From: Candidatus Sabulitectum sp.
Lineage (GTDB): Bacteria > Fermentibacterota > Fermentibacteria > Fermentibacterales > JCC-6
Direction: 5' to 3'
NCBI GenBank assembly: GCA_029940175.1
Contig: JAOZRM010000095.1
Location: 1 to 11,497, forward strand
DNA: 11,497 nucleotides
The notes beneath the pieces were generated by a model. That model saw only the letters and a list, made by a program, of their open reading frames with translations. It was not told where the DNA came from and did no database searches. Numbering within the stretch: the stretch's first letter is position 1; each line of letters begins with the position of its first letter. The position numbers and the translations under genes are program-made. Shown here piece by piece: positions 1 through 7,964 of the stretch.

Positions 1-5
1 CACAT
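1..5 (-). CDS. hypB: Start of the next gene, probably hypB (only ATG plus two bases in window)
   Basis: Seen: the hypA stop codon TAA overlaps an ATG (TAATG), and the bases after it are TG, so the second codon is TGN. A strong Shine-Dalgarno sequence, GGAGGT, lies at 12-17 inside the end of hypA, six bases before this ATG, so a further gene almost certainly starts here. Known: HypB, the nickel-binding GTPase that works with HypA, often begins Met-Cys (the CxxCGC metal motif), and hypB is the one core hyp gene missing from this otherwise complete set. Inference: this is hypB. Only five bases are visible, so the identity rests on context. If the codon is TGG or TGA the Met-Cys argument fails. 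Confidence 0.5.
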
Positions 6-346
6 TACTGAACCTCCATAGACTTTATTAGAAACTCTTTACCCTGTACTATTTCCACCGAAATAGAATTGCACTGTGGGCATATCATGATCAAATCTTC
101 CGGCTCTGTCTCCTGATTGCAATCACTGCATTTCAATACCAGAGGTACTTCCTCTATGTTCAACACCGCACCGGCAATCGGAGTACCCTCTGCTGCAACA
201 GGGAAGGCAAATTCAAAGGGAACCCTTTCCACACCGCTCATAGCGCCCATTACTACATTGATCTCAATAACCCTGGTGGATTTCTCTCTTACAAGAACAT
301 CAACAAGCTGTTCAACCAGGTCAACCGCAAGGCTCATCTCATGCAT
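5..346 (-). CDS. hypA: HypA, hydrogenase nickel-incorporation metallochaperone
   Basis: HypA delivers nickel, together with the GTPase HypB, to the immature hydrogenase large subunit (here HoxH) in the cytoplasm. The 113-residue product has the usual family length. It begins Met-His-Glu (MHEMSL), the N-terminal nickel site in which His2 is essential, and this supports the first ATG. The C-terminal half carries a zinc site of two CxxC pairs, KCSDC and ICPQC, followed by a typical short beta tail. The start shares one base with the hypE stop (TGATG), which implies translational coupling. The end overlaps the next start codon (TAATG). Nothing in it departs from the family. Confidence 0.96.
   Translation of the reverse strand: MHEMSLAVDLVEQLVDVLVREKSTRVIEINVVMGAMSGVERVPFEFAFPVAAEGTPIAGAVLNIEEVPLVLKCSDCNQETEPEDLIMICPQCNSISVEIVQGKEFLIKSMEVQ
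12..17 (-). promoter_or_regulatory. Strong ribosome binding site for the gene beginning at position 5
   Basis: On the minus strand this reads GGAGGT, six bases before the ATG at 5-3 and inside the last codons of hypA. It is one of the best Shine-Dalgarno matches in the window, and it is the main evidence that another gene follows hypA directly. Confidence 0.7.
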
Positions 347-1359
347 CAGCAGATCCTTGGCAGCAGTTCGCCCTGTGGGATGTCTACCATTCGGCGGCCA
401 CCTATAAGCGTTTTCAGAATAACACGACCCCTGTCACTGGTGACTTCACCTATGATTGCAGCCCCTGCTCCCTCTGAAAGAGCTCTCCATGCTGCAATAA
501 TTTTTTCCGCAATTTCAGGAGCGCAGATAAGAAGCATGCGCCCTTCACAGGCCACATGCATAAGATCAATACCAAGAACTTCTGCAACTGCTCTAGCATC
601 AGGATTGTATGGAATCTTTTCTTCTTTCAGTACAATTCCGAAAGAGTGGTCTTCTACTATTTCACCAAGAACTGCTGCAATTCCCCCACGGGTGGGATCA
701 CGCATGAATCTTACACCGTCTGCCCACTCTGCCGCGGCAGATACAAGTCTGTGAACTGAACCTGTATCACTGAGCAATTCGTTGTTCAGTGTCAGTTTCT
801 CGCGGGCTGCCATGATAGCCATTCCATGATCTCCCAGTGTACCGCTTGTTATCACAACATCACCCTGTTTAATTTTATCTAAACCTGTATTCAGGCCAGG
901 GATCTTTCTGCCTATTCCAGCAGTGTTGATGAACAATCTGTCGCACTGCCCACAGGCAACGACCTTTGTGTCCCCGGTAACAACTTTTACACCTATCTCG
1001 TCAGCAGCTTCTCTTACCGAATCGAGGATTCGCTGCAAAACAGTCATTTCCAGCCCCTCTTCAATGATCAGAGCAAGGGACAACCACAGAGGTTCTGCAC
1101 CGGAAACTGATACATCATTCACGGTTCCATGAACTGCAAGCCTGCCAATGTCTCCTCCCGGGAACTCAAGCGGGCTTACCACAAAACTGTCTGTTGAAAA
1201 AACAAGTGTTTCCTCTCCCAGCTTCAGTCTTGCACCGTCAGGGAGACCCACCAGTGGGCCGTCTGTTCCAAATCTTGTTACTATCTCACGATCTATAAGG
1301 TTGCGTGAGAGTTTCCCGCCTCCGCCATGTCCAAGAAGAATTCTTTCTGTTTCATTCAA
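346..1359 (-). CDS. hypE: HypE, carbamoyl dehydratase of NiFe cofactor synthesis
   Basis: HypE receives the carbamoyl group from HypF on its C-terminal cysteine and dehydrates it with ATP to a thiocyanate, the source of the cyanide ligands of the NiFe site. The 337-residue protein ends in PRIC, the diagnostic C-terminal tail with acceptor Cys337. The N-terminal part has the PurM/AIR-synthase-like ATP-binding fold signals: a glycine-rich HGGGG near residues 11-15, the FSTDSFVVSP stretch, and the GDIGRLAVHGTVNDVSVSGA stretch. It starts six bases after hypD, with GAGGTG as a ribosome site that overlaps the hypD stop. Its own stop overlaps the hypA start by one base. Length and motifs are normal, so the assignment is firm. 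Confidence 0.96.
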   Translation of the reverse strand: MNETERILLGHGGGGKLSRNLIDREIVTRFGTDGPLVGLPDGARLKLGEETLVFSTDSFVVSPLEFPGGDIGRLAVHGTVNDVSVSGAEPLWLSLALIIEEGLEMTVLQRILDSVREAADEIGVKVVTGDTKVVACGQCDRLFINTAGIGRKIPGLNTGLDKIKQGDVVITSGTLGDHGMAIMAAREKLTLNNELLSDTGSVHRLVSAAAEWADGVRFMRDPTRGGIAAVLGEIVEDHSFGIVLKEEKIPYNPDARAVAEVLGIDLMHVACEGRMLLICAPEIAEKIIAAWRALSEGAGAAIIGEVTSDRGRVILKTLIGGRRMVDIPQGELLPRIC

Positions 1360-1365
1360 TTCTGT

Positions 1366-2463
1366 TCACCTCGAATACTTGTAATAAGCTGCGCAACTGC
1401 CCTCTGAGCTAACCATACAGGGACCTACTGGAAAAAGAGGGGTGCATTCCCTGTCAAAGAGCGGGCACTCATCGGGGAAAATGATCCCCCGGAGAACATC
1501 ACCGCACCGACACCTCTTGTCAGGGGCTCCTCCCTGGGTACTGATGTTGAATTTTTTTGAAGCATCAAAGTTCGAGAATTCTTTCCTTAGAACAAGCCCG
1601 CTTTGGGGGATGGTTCCAATTCCCCTCCAGGATGCATCAGCAGGCTCAAGAAGATCATGGATCAGGTTAAGTGCAATTCTGTTGCCCTGCTTTCTTACAA
1701 CTCTTGCATACTGGTTCACAAGCTCTGCTCTGTTCCCGGTGAGCTGTTCAAGCAATCCCTTAATTCCCAGCAGAATATCCAGTGGCTCAAACCCGGCGAT
1801 AACAGATGGGATCTTGTACTTTTCAACAAAATTTTCATAGGCATCTGCACCAATAATTGCCGAGACATGGGCTGGAAGAAGGAAACCGTTAACAGCAACA
1901 TCCGTGTCTGACGCAAGAGCTTCCAGAGCCGGTGGAACAAGCTTGAACGCAGTGAGAACCGAGATGTTGGTAAGCTTTTCAGCTTTTGCTTTTTTTATGA
2001 TGGAAATCACAGGCGGAACTGTGGTCTCAAAACCTATGCCGAGAAAAACAAACTCTTCGTTCGGGCTCTCTTTCGCAAGCTTCACAGCATCAAGAGGGGA
2101 ATAACACACATGGACTTTTCCCCCTGCCCCACGGGCATCAGCAAGAGTGCGGGAACTTCCAGGCACCTTAAGCATGTCACCAAAGGTGACAACATGTATG
2201 CCTCTCTCCGCAAGCTCGATGGCTGCGTCAATGTATGCGGCATCAGTAACACAGACAGGGCATCCGGGGCCACTGATCAATCGTACATTCTCAGGAAGTA
2301 TCTGCCTTATTCCATACCTTGCAATGGACATTGTGTGGCTTCCGCAGACCTCCATAATTCTGGCGTCTTTATTCTGCTCCGACAACTCACCGGCAAGTCT
2401 ATGGATGTCTTCAGTAATTGACTTCGCAGCAAGATGATTTCGAAAACCATCAATGTATTTCAT
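1366..2463 (-). CDS. hypD: HypD, Fe-S scaffold for Fe(CN)2CO assembly
   Basis: HypD forms a complex with HypC on which the iron of the active site receives its CN and CO ligands. The 365-residue product matches the family length. Visible motifs: MEVCGSHT with Cys40, and GPGCPVC with Cys68 and Cys71, which correspond to the E. coli residues Cys41, Cys69 and Cys72. The cysteine-rich C-terminus (RCRCGDVLRG, then ECPLF, then the PVGPCMVSSEGSCAAYY segment) holds the [4Fe-4S] ligands. The start ATG shares one base with the hypC stop (TGATG), so the two partner proteins are probably made by coupled translation. It reads without interruption to its TGA. Confidence 0.96.
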   Translation of the reverse strand: MKYIDGFRNHLAAKSITEDIHRLAGELSEQNKDARIMEVCGSHTMSIARYGIRQILPENVRLISGPGCPVCVTDAAYIDAAIELAERGIHVVTFGDMLKVPGSSRTLADARGAGGKVHVCYSPLDAVKLAKESPNEEFVFLGIGFETTVPPVISIIKKAKAEKLTNISVLTAFKLVPPALEALASDTDVAVNGFLLPAHVSAIIGADAYENFVEKYKIPSVIAGFEPLDILLGIKGLLEQLTGNRAELVNQYARVVRKQGNRIALNLIHDLLEPADASWRGIGTIPQSGLVLRKEFSNFDASKKFNISTQGGAPDKRCRCGDVLRGIIFPDECPLFDRECTPLFPVGPCMVSSEGSCAAYYKYSR

Positions 2464-2702
2464 CAGGCCTTGTCCTCTTCACCGTAGATTTCTGCCAGAT
2501 CTTCGAAAAGCTTCAATCTCTGATTTGCTTCTTCGACATCCAGTTTCTCGATGGCAAAACCTGCATGGACAATTACATAGTCATTAAGTTGTGTTGTTTC
2601 GATAAGGGAAAGGTCAACGTCGTATCGAATGTTCTCCAACTCACAAACGCCTGCTCCGTTTTCCTTGAGCTCAACAATCTTCATTGGTACTGCAAGACAC
2701 AT
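2463..2702 (-). CDS. hypC: HypC, hydrogenase maturation chaperone
   Basis: HypC is a small chaperone that carries the iron centre with HypD and binds the large-subunit precursor. The true product is 79 residues and begins MCLAVP. Cys2, exposed after removal of Met1, is the invariant metal-binding residue, so the start must be the ATG at 2702. The reading frame is open upstream to 2798, but those 32 extra residues lie inside the end of hypF and would bury Cys2. A ribosome site (AGAAGGA) precedes 2702 at good spacing. The gene starts one base after the hypF stop (TAG-T-ATG), and its stop overlaps the hypD start. A short acidic tail (EEDKA) is typical. Confidence 0.95.
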   Translation of the reverse strand: MCLAVPMKIVELKENGAGVCELENIRYDVDLSLIETTQLNDYVIVHAGFAIEKLDVEEANQRLKLFEDLAEIYGEEDKA

Positions 2703-2703
2703 A

Positions 2704-5043
2704 CTAATTGGTCCTTCTGGTTGCGCAAACTGCGTAAACCTGTCCAAGCGATATTCCACCATCATTGGGCGGTACAAGGCTGTGTGTGTAAACTTCAATC
2801 TCTCTTCTTCTCAACTCACCAACAAGCCTGGAAACAAAATACCTGTTCATCATCACTCCACCGGAAAGAACAACCGGCAGACCGCTGGTTTTCAGTCTGG
2901 TTGATTCTATCAAAGCAATGGAAGCATTCACCATTGCATGATGAAATGCCGACGCCCACTCAGGTGCTTCTTCTTTCTCCGGGAATTCCCGGTAAAGAGA
3001 AAGAAACATTGGTGCCAAATCTACTACAAACAACCCGTTACTGTCGCTGGTATTAAAATCCAGCTCAGGTAAGTTTTCTGATCTACTCCTGAGAGCATAA
3101 TCTTCAAGCCGGATTGCGGCCTGACCTTCATAACTTACCCTTTCAGGACTTACCGCCAATCCCGCGGAGAACGCATCAAAAACCCTCCCTGCCGCATGGC
3201 TGGTGAAAGTGTTCAACTTTCTTTCGTACTGCGTTTTCCAGATGGCAAGCTCGTATTCATCAACCCCAAACCGGTTGCGCCATCTCCGGTCAATCTCAAG
3301 CCCCTGCTGCCAGAAGCGAGCTGCAAGCTGACGTGCAGGCCGGTGAACAGCAGCATCGCCCCCCAACAGTTCTGCTGGCGCTAAAGTCCCCAGTCGTTTC
3401 CAGCCTTCTTTGTTAACATGCAACAATTCTCCGCCCCAGATAGTTCCGTCTGTTCCAAGACCCGTACCGTCAAAAACAAGTGCTATTGCTTCTTCAAGAC
3501 CATGTTCACACATAACAGACATGGCATGAGCATAGTGATGCTGAATTTCAATTACAGGAATACTGAATTTCTGTGCAATCTTTCTTCCAAGTCGGGAGGA
3601 ATGCATGTCCGGATGGGGATCTACAGCTATTATCTCAGGTGTTTTGCTGAAGTAAACTGGAAAACTGTCCGCCACCTGTTCAAGACCATCAAGGGCTTCA
3701 GGTGTCTCAAGATTACCAATGTGGGGTGAAAGCACCGCTTCATTGTTAAAACCGAGACAGATAGTATTTTTCAGCTCCGCACCCATTGCAAGAACGGTTC
3801 TCTCAAGAGAATGCTTTAGTTTGATACTTTCGGGAGCATACCCCCTGGCTCGTCTCCATAGTTGAACACGGCCACGGTCCACAACTGCCAGAGAGTCGTC
3901 ATTGCGAAGATTAATCCCCCGGTTATGGCAGAGAAAGAAGTCCGCTATACCTTCCAAACGCCGGAAAGCATCCTGATTTGTAATACAGATCGGCTCTCCA
4001 CTGCGATTGCCACTGGTCATCAGGAGAAAATCAAAAGAATCAGTGTTGTCGATATCTGTTTTTTCCGCAAGCAGGGCATGAAGCGGGGTGGTTGGCAGCA
4101 TTACACCAAGATTACTTAATCCGGGGGTCAGAATGTTAAGTGGCAGATCACAGTTGCCCCGGGTTCGCAATACAACAATGGGAGATTCTGACGAACAGAG
4201 CAGTTTCTCCTCAGCTTCAGATACAAAACAGTGTTTCTTTACCAGTTCTAAATTACGAGCCATGACGGCAAAAGGCTTGGCAGGTCGATTTTTGATCTCT
4301 CTAAGTCTTTTAAGTACATCTTTATCTGTTGCATCTGCGGCGAGCAGAAAACCGCCAAGACCCCGGACAGCCACGATCTTCCCCTGGGAAATGGCCAGTC
4401 GGGCTTCAATCAATGGATCTTCAACTGAAAGAGAATTCCCTTTGGAGTCCATCCATGAAAGCTGCGGCCCGCACCTGGCACATGCGATACTCTCTGCATG
4501 GAACCGCCTGTCCAGCGGGTTTGTGTACTCGGAAAGGCAATTTGCGCATAGCGGAAATTCCTTAAGAGCTGTTCTTTCCCTGTCGTAAGGCATGGATTCA
4601 ACCACAGTGTAACGCGGTCCGCAATTTGTACAAGTTGTAAACGGATATCGATAGTACCTGGAATCCGGGTTGAACACTTCCGCCCGGCAATCTTTGCACA
4701 TGGCAAGATCCGCTGGAATTGATATACGCATGGAGTCTTCAGCATAACTTTCAAGTATCTCAAACGCAGGTGCAATTTTGTTCTTGCTAATTGAAATCCT
4801 GCTTACAAAAAGAACTCCCTCCAGGCGAGCCTTAGGAGGGAGTTCATCGGATAAATTCTTTAAAAAGTTATCTACATCCGTTACTGGTCCGTCAATAACG
4901 AGACGAACAGTGCCTGACTGATTCCTGACCCAGCCGGTTAAACCGGCACTGGCCATTATCCTGGCCATTGTCGGTCTGAAACCGACCCCCTGCAGTATAC
5001 CTGTAAGATCTACTGTCAGGCGAATAAACGAATCAGTCAGCAT
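2704..5043 (-). CDS. hypF: HypF, carbamoyltransferase of NiFe cofactor synthesis
   Basis: HypF makes the cyanide precursor from carbamoyl phosphate and ATP and passes a carbamoyl group to the HypE C-terminal cysteine. The 779-residue protein has the full family order. (1) An acylphosphatase domain with LQGVGFRP at 17-24, including Arg23, and Asn41. (2) A zinc-finger pair with Cys116/119, 138/141, 166/169 and 188/191, in exact Cx2C-x18-Cx2C-x24-Cx2C-x18-Cx2C spacing. (3) A YrdC-like domain (about 205-390) with KNRPAKPFAVM and TSGNRSGEP. (4) A Kae1-like carbamoyltransferase domain with HHYAHA at 502-507, DGTGLGTDG from 525, and a C-terminal SGGVMMN. Its own ribosome site is weak. It lies 12 bp after the receiver gene, so coupling is likely. 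Confidence 0.96.
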   Translation of the reverse strand: MLTDSFIRLTVDLTGILQGVGFRPTMARIMASAGLTGWVRNQSGTVRLVIDGPVTDVDNFLKNLSDELPPKARLEGVLFVSRISISKNKIAPAFEILESYAEDSMRISIPADLAMCKDCRAEVFNPDSRYYRYPFTTCTNCGPRYTVVESMPYDRERTALKEFPLCANCLSEYTNPLDRRFHAESIACARCGPQLSWMDSKGNSLSVEDPLIEARLAISQGKIVAVRGLGGFLLAADATDKDVLKRLREIKNRPAKPFAVMARNLELVKKHCFVSEAEEKLLCSSESPIVVLRTRGNCDLPLNILTPGLSNLGVMLPTTPLHALLAEKTDIDNTDSFDFLLMTSGNRSGEPICITNQDAFRRLEGIADFFLCHNRGINLRNDDSLAVVDRGRVQLWRRARGYAPESIKLKHSLERTVLAMGAELKNTICLGFNNEAVLSPHIGNLETPEALDGLEQVADSFPVYFSKTPEIIAVDPHPDMHSSRLGRKIAQKFSIPVIEIQHHYAHAMSVMCEHGLEEAIALVFDGTGLGTDGTIWGGELLHVNKEGWKRLGTLAPAELLGGDAAVHRPARQLAARFWQQGLEIDRRWRNRFGVDEYELAIWKTQYERKLNTFTSHAAGRVFDAFSAGLAVSPERVSYEGQAAIRLEDYALRSRSENLPELDFNTSDSNGLFVVDLAPMFLSLYREFPEKEEAPEWASAFHHAMVNASIALIESTRLKTSGLPVVLSGGVMMNRYFVSRLVGELRRREIEVYTHSLVPPNDGGISLGQVYAVCATRRTN

Positions 5044-5055
5044 AATACCAGTTGA

Positions 5056-5430
5056 TTAACCCAGCTCTTTCTTAAGAGTTCTTTCAAGAACTGCAGGTTG
5101 AATCGGCTTCTGGAAAACTCCTGTAAGGGAGAGATCCGCATAATTCGTGTTATTCCTCAGTGCGTCACCAACAGAACTCAGCAGAAAGACCGGAACAGCG
5201 CAACCCGCCAGTTTCAGATCCTTTGCGAGCCCGGTACCGGAGTCGACTTCCTCCATCATCAGATCGGCCATGATTAGATCAGGGTTTTCCGATTTGAATT
5301 TCTTGAGCCCCTCTTCAGCACTGGAGGCACAGACAAAGCAGTATCCGAAGCTCTCCACGAGAATCTCCAACGCATCAAGCATATCCCTGTCATCATCAAC
5401 GCACAGAATAACATGTTTCCCGTCTTTCAT
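5056..5430 (-). CDS. Single-domain response regulator (CheY-like receiver protein)
   Basis: This 124-residue protein is one receiver (REC) domain and nothing more: no DNA-binding or enzyme output domain follows. The phosphorylation machinery is complete by comparison with CheY: the acidic cluster VDDD at 11-14, phospho-acceptor Asp56 in IMADLMM, Ser85 in the FLLSS strand at the Thr87 position, and Lys108 in QKPI. It should therefore accept a phosphoryl group from a histidine kinase or phosphotransfer protein. No kinase is in the window. It sits between hoxW (47 bp upstream) and hypF (12 bp downstream), with a GAGGA ribosome site, so it is co-transcribed with the hydrogenase. Its target is unknown. 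It could relay a signal to a distant regulator or act by direct protein contact. Confidence 0.93.
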   Translation of the reverse strand: MKDGKHVILCVDDDRDMLDALEILVESFGYCFVCASSAEEGLKKFKSENPDLIMADLMMEEVDSGTGLAKDLKLAGCAVPVFLLSSVGDALRNNTNYADLSLTGVFQKPIQPAVLERTLKKELG

Positions 5431-5477
5431 AACTTATCCTCATTTCAATCTGCACGGTTCAAAAGGTGCATTTATCC

Positions 5478-5954
5478 CTATCTGTTCACATACTTTGCAA
5501 AATTGCGATCCACAAGTGCCTGCTTCAAAAAGGCCAGAGCAGCGTGAAGGTTCTTTTCCGCATGGGATGAGATCCCCTCGCCAAACTCATTGAACTCATA
5601 TCCTCTGATTCCCAGCATATAAGCATCAGCTGTGCTGGAAAGCAGATCTTCAGCCATGGCCATCAGTGCATCAGCGCTGATGCTGTGGGAAGAAAAACTC
5701 ATGTGGTGCTTTGGAACCACACGCTGGAAATGAAACGGTTCCGGTCCAGATACATCAGCATCTACAAACACGACGAAATCATGCTCGGCGATTGCTGCTG
5801 AATCCTCAACCGCCAGCTGATAGTTGGAATCTACTGTGACTCCCTCCAGCTGGAGCTTACCCATCTCCTCTGCGAACATGGGCCCCAGGCCGTCGTCAAG
5901 ACGGCCTGGGTTTCCATACCCAATAATAAGTACTTTCTTCAAAGTCTCTGCCAT
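5478..5954 (-). CDS. hoxW: HoxW, HoxH C-terminal maturation endopeptidase
   Basis: HoxW cleaves the C-terminal extension of HoxH once nickel is in place, which lets the active site close. The 158-residue protein is of the HybD/HoxW (M52) family. Its N-terminus has the family signature GYGNPGRLDDGLGP (residues 12-25), in which Asp21 matches the nickel-sensing Glu16 of E. coli HybD. An acidic pair in VDAD (65/67) and His90 in SSHSIS are the likely remaining metal ligands. The ATG at 5954 overlaps the hoxH stop by one base (TGATG), so protease and substrate are coupled in translation. A 47-bp gap with no clear terminator follows. The assignment to HoxW rather than another member of the family comes from position. 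Confidence 0.94.
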   Translation of the reverse strand: MAETLKKVLIIGYGNPGRLDDGLGPMFAEEMGKLQLEGVTVDSNYQLAVEDSAAIAEHDFVVFVDADVSGPEPFHFQRVVPKHHMSFSSHSISADALMAMAEDLLSSTADAYMLGIRGYEFNEFGEGISSHAEKNLHAALAFLKQALVDRNFAKYVNR

Positions 5955-7384
5955 CAGGTGGATTTCTTATCCACGATCTGGCCATTGTGATCCACAACAC
6001 TCACAGTAAGCGGCATCTTGCCAAGTGCATGAGTTGCACAGGACAAGCAGGGGTCGTAAGCCCTGATAGCTACTTCAACCCGGTTAAGCAGTCCCTCGGT
6101 AATTTCGGTACCGGAGAGATACTTTTTCGCTACTCCCTCAACAGCAAGGTTCATAGGAACGTTGTTGCTGGTGGTGGAAACAATAAGGTTGCACATAGTT
6201 ACCTGGTCATCCTCATTCACCTTGTAGTGGTGAAAAAGAGTGCCTCTTGGTGCCTCAATCAGGCCAACACCTTCGGAACGACGCTCACCCTTAACCACAA
6301 GATCCTCACCCTGGAGATCTTCATCAAGCAGTAATTCTTTGATCTTCTCCGCAGAGTGAAGAACCTCAATCATCCTTGCCCAGTGATATGCCATGGTAAT
6401 GTTGTTGGGCTTACCACCGGTAACCGCCTTGAACTCCTGACGGGCAAGTTCTGCCTCTGGAGTATCAATGAAGTCGGCAGTGTTCATGCGGGCAAGCGGA
6501 CCTACACGATACCAGCCATTGTCTGTTCCCTGGTCTTTAATAAAGGGGAACTTCATGTATGACCAGTCTTTGACTTCCTCTGCGATAATATCCGAGTAAT
6601 TCTGGTAATTGAAATGATCAATGACCTTGTTACCCTCAGAATCAATCATTCTGATGCCACCGTCATAGAGATCCATTGCTCCGTCTTCTCTTATGAGAGA
6701 GAGGTGGTTGGAATCGAATGAGCCAAAGTCAGCAAGCTCACCAAGATTTTCAACTGTGTAGTTCTTGGCGATCTCAAGAGCACCGCGAGACCACTCAATC
6801 TGCTGATCGATATCCTTAAGAAGGGAATCACGCTCAGCAATGCTGAGATTCTTGTTGATTCCACCGGGAATAGCACCAGTGCCGTGAATCTTCTTACCGG
6901 CGGTAACTTTGATGATTTCCTGGCCGAACTTGCGCATCATAACACCCTGAACTGCCAGTTCGGGGAACTTCTTGATTACTCCGATAATGTTTCTGATAGC
7001 CGGGTCGGCATCAAAGCCGAACAGCACATCAGGAGATACCAGATGGAAGAAGTGAAGCGCATGTGACTGATATGTCTGACCGTAATGCATCAAACGGCGC
7101 ATTTTCTCTGCAGTAGGTGTAAGCTTGTCTGCACCAACAATAACATCCATTGCTTTGGCCGCTGCCAAGTGATGAGACACCGGGCAGATTCCACAAAGAC
7201 GCTGAACAGTTACTGGAACTTCCCAGTATGGGCGGCCCTGAATGAATCGCTCGAATCCACGGAATTCAACGATATGCAAACGGGCTCGTGTAACCTGTCC
7301 ATTTTCGTCCAACAGGATGGAGACTTTTCCGTGTCCCTCCACCCTGGTTACAGGCTCTATAATAATTTTATTAGTAGCTCCCAA
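5954..7384 (-). CDS. hoxH: HoxH, [NiFe]-hydrogenase large subunit
   Basis: HoxH carries the NiFe active site that splits or forms H2. The 476-residue precursor has both cysteine pairs that bind nickel: RLCGICPVSHH (Cys64, Cys67) near the N-terminus and DPCLSCATH (Cys446, Cys449) near the C-terminus. Family rules put HoxW cleavage after His452, which removes a 24-residue tail (ALGKMPL onward), the same length as in C. necator. The start codon is TTG, not ATG. A very strong AAGGAGG ribosome site lies six bases upstream, and no in-frame ATG lies between that site and the TTG. The protein is close to group 3d enzymes and has no signal sequence. It is 17 bp after hoxY. Confidence 0.97.
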   Translation of the reverse strand: MGATNKIIIEPVTRVEGHGKVSILLDENGQVTRARLHIVEFRGFERFIQGRPYWEVPVTVQRLCGICPVSHHLAAAKAMDVIVGADKLTPTAEKMRRLMHYGQTYQSHALHFFHLVSPDVLFGFDADPAIRNIIGVIKKFPELAVQGVMMRKFGQEIIKVTAGKKIHGTGAIPGGINKNLSIAERDSLLKDIDQQIEWSRGALEIAKNYTVENLGELADFGSFDSNHLSLIREDGAMDLYDGGIRMIDSEGNKVIDHFNYQNYSDIIAEEVKDWSYMKFPFIKDQGTDNGWYRVGPLARMNTADFIDTPEAELARQEFKAVTGGKPNNITMAYHWARMIEVLHSAEKIKELLLDEDLQGEDLVVKGERRSEGVGLIEAPRGTLFHHYKVNEDDQVTMCNLIVSTTSNNVPMNLAVEGVAKKYLSGTEITEGLLNRVEVAIRAYDPCLSCATHALGKMPLTVSVVDHNGQIVDKKST

Positions 7385-7390
7385 GATGAT

Positions 7391-7398
7391 CCTCCTTT
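7391..7398 (-). promoter_or_regulatory. Ribosome binding site fixing the TTG start of hoxH
   Basis: The minus strand reads AAAGGAGG, ending six bases before the TTG at 7384-7382, inside the 17-bp gap after hoxY. The match to the 16S anti-SD is nearly ideal. This decides the start and probably offsets the weaker initiation codon. Confidence 0.75.
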
Positions 7399-7401
7399 AT
7401 A

Positions 7402-7947
7402 TCAATCATACTTGATGACTTCATAGGGCAGCTCCATCGGCTTGTTCTCAAGCAATGCGACCAGTGCCTGCCAAATAAGATCTGCTGACGGTGGGCAGCC
7501 TGGCAGATGGTAATCCATTTTGACAACTTCATGACAGGGGTAAACCTTGTCAAGAATCAATGGAAGTTCCGGATCTCCAGGTACATTTCCACTTGGATTG
7601 TAAACGGTAGGACCATTCAGATAAGCTTCATCAAGACACTCTTTCAATGGAATAGTGTTACGCATGGCTGGAATACCACCCATTATCGCGCACTCTCCCA
7701 GTGAAATAAGAACGTCACAGTTCTCTCGGAAGTACTGAAGGTTGTGAACATTCTCCTCGTTGCAGCATCCGCCTTCTATAAGACCAACAGCAATTCGGCC
7801 TGTAAACTTCTTGATATCATCAACCGGTGACTTATCGAAGTCGACCAGTTCTACCAGTTTTAAAATACGATCATCTATGTCCAGCAGGGACATATGACAA
7901 CCGAAGCATCCAGCAAGTGATGCGGTAGCTATTTTTGGTTTTGCCAT
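7402..7947 (-). CDS. hoxY: HoxY, [NiFe]-hydrogenase small subunit
   Basis: HoxY pairs with HoxH and carries electrons between the NiFe site and the diaphorase module. The 181-residue protein is short, as in soluble group 3 enzymes. It has the four conserved proximal [4Fe-4S] ligands: Cys14 and Cys17 in AGCFGCHMS, Cys86 in LGECA, and Cys151 in LPGCPPS. It lacks the medial and distal cluster domain of membrane-bound uptake hydrogenases and has no Tat signal, so it is cytoplasmic. Two extra cysteines (GGCCNE, residues 61-62) are visible; I assign no role to them. It starts 17 bp after hoxU, with a GGATGAGG ribosome site. Confidence 0.96.
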   Translation of the reverse strand: MAKPKIATASLAGCFGCHMSLLDIDDRILKLVELVDFDKSPVDDIKKFTGRIAVGLIEGGCCNEENVHNLQYFRENCDVLISLGECAIMGGIPAMRNTIPLKECLDEAYLNGPTVYNPSGNVPGDPELPLILDKVYPCHEVVKMDYHLPGCPPSADLIWQALVALLENKPMELPYEVIKYD

Positions 7948-7964
7948 AATCTATAACCTCATCC

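Noticed and set aside
2703..2798. N-terminal extension that would make HypC 111 residues
   Set aside because: The extra 32 residues overlap the hypF 3' end and would hide the essential Cys2. MCLAVP at 2702 has its own ribosome site.
5431..5477. Terminator or internal promoter in the hoxW-receiver gap
   Set aside because: No stem followed by a T-run and no recognisable promoter boxes in 47 bp.
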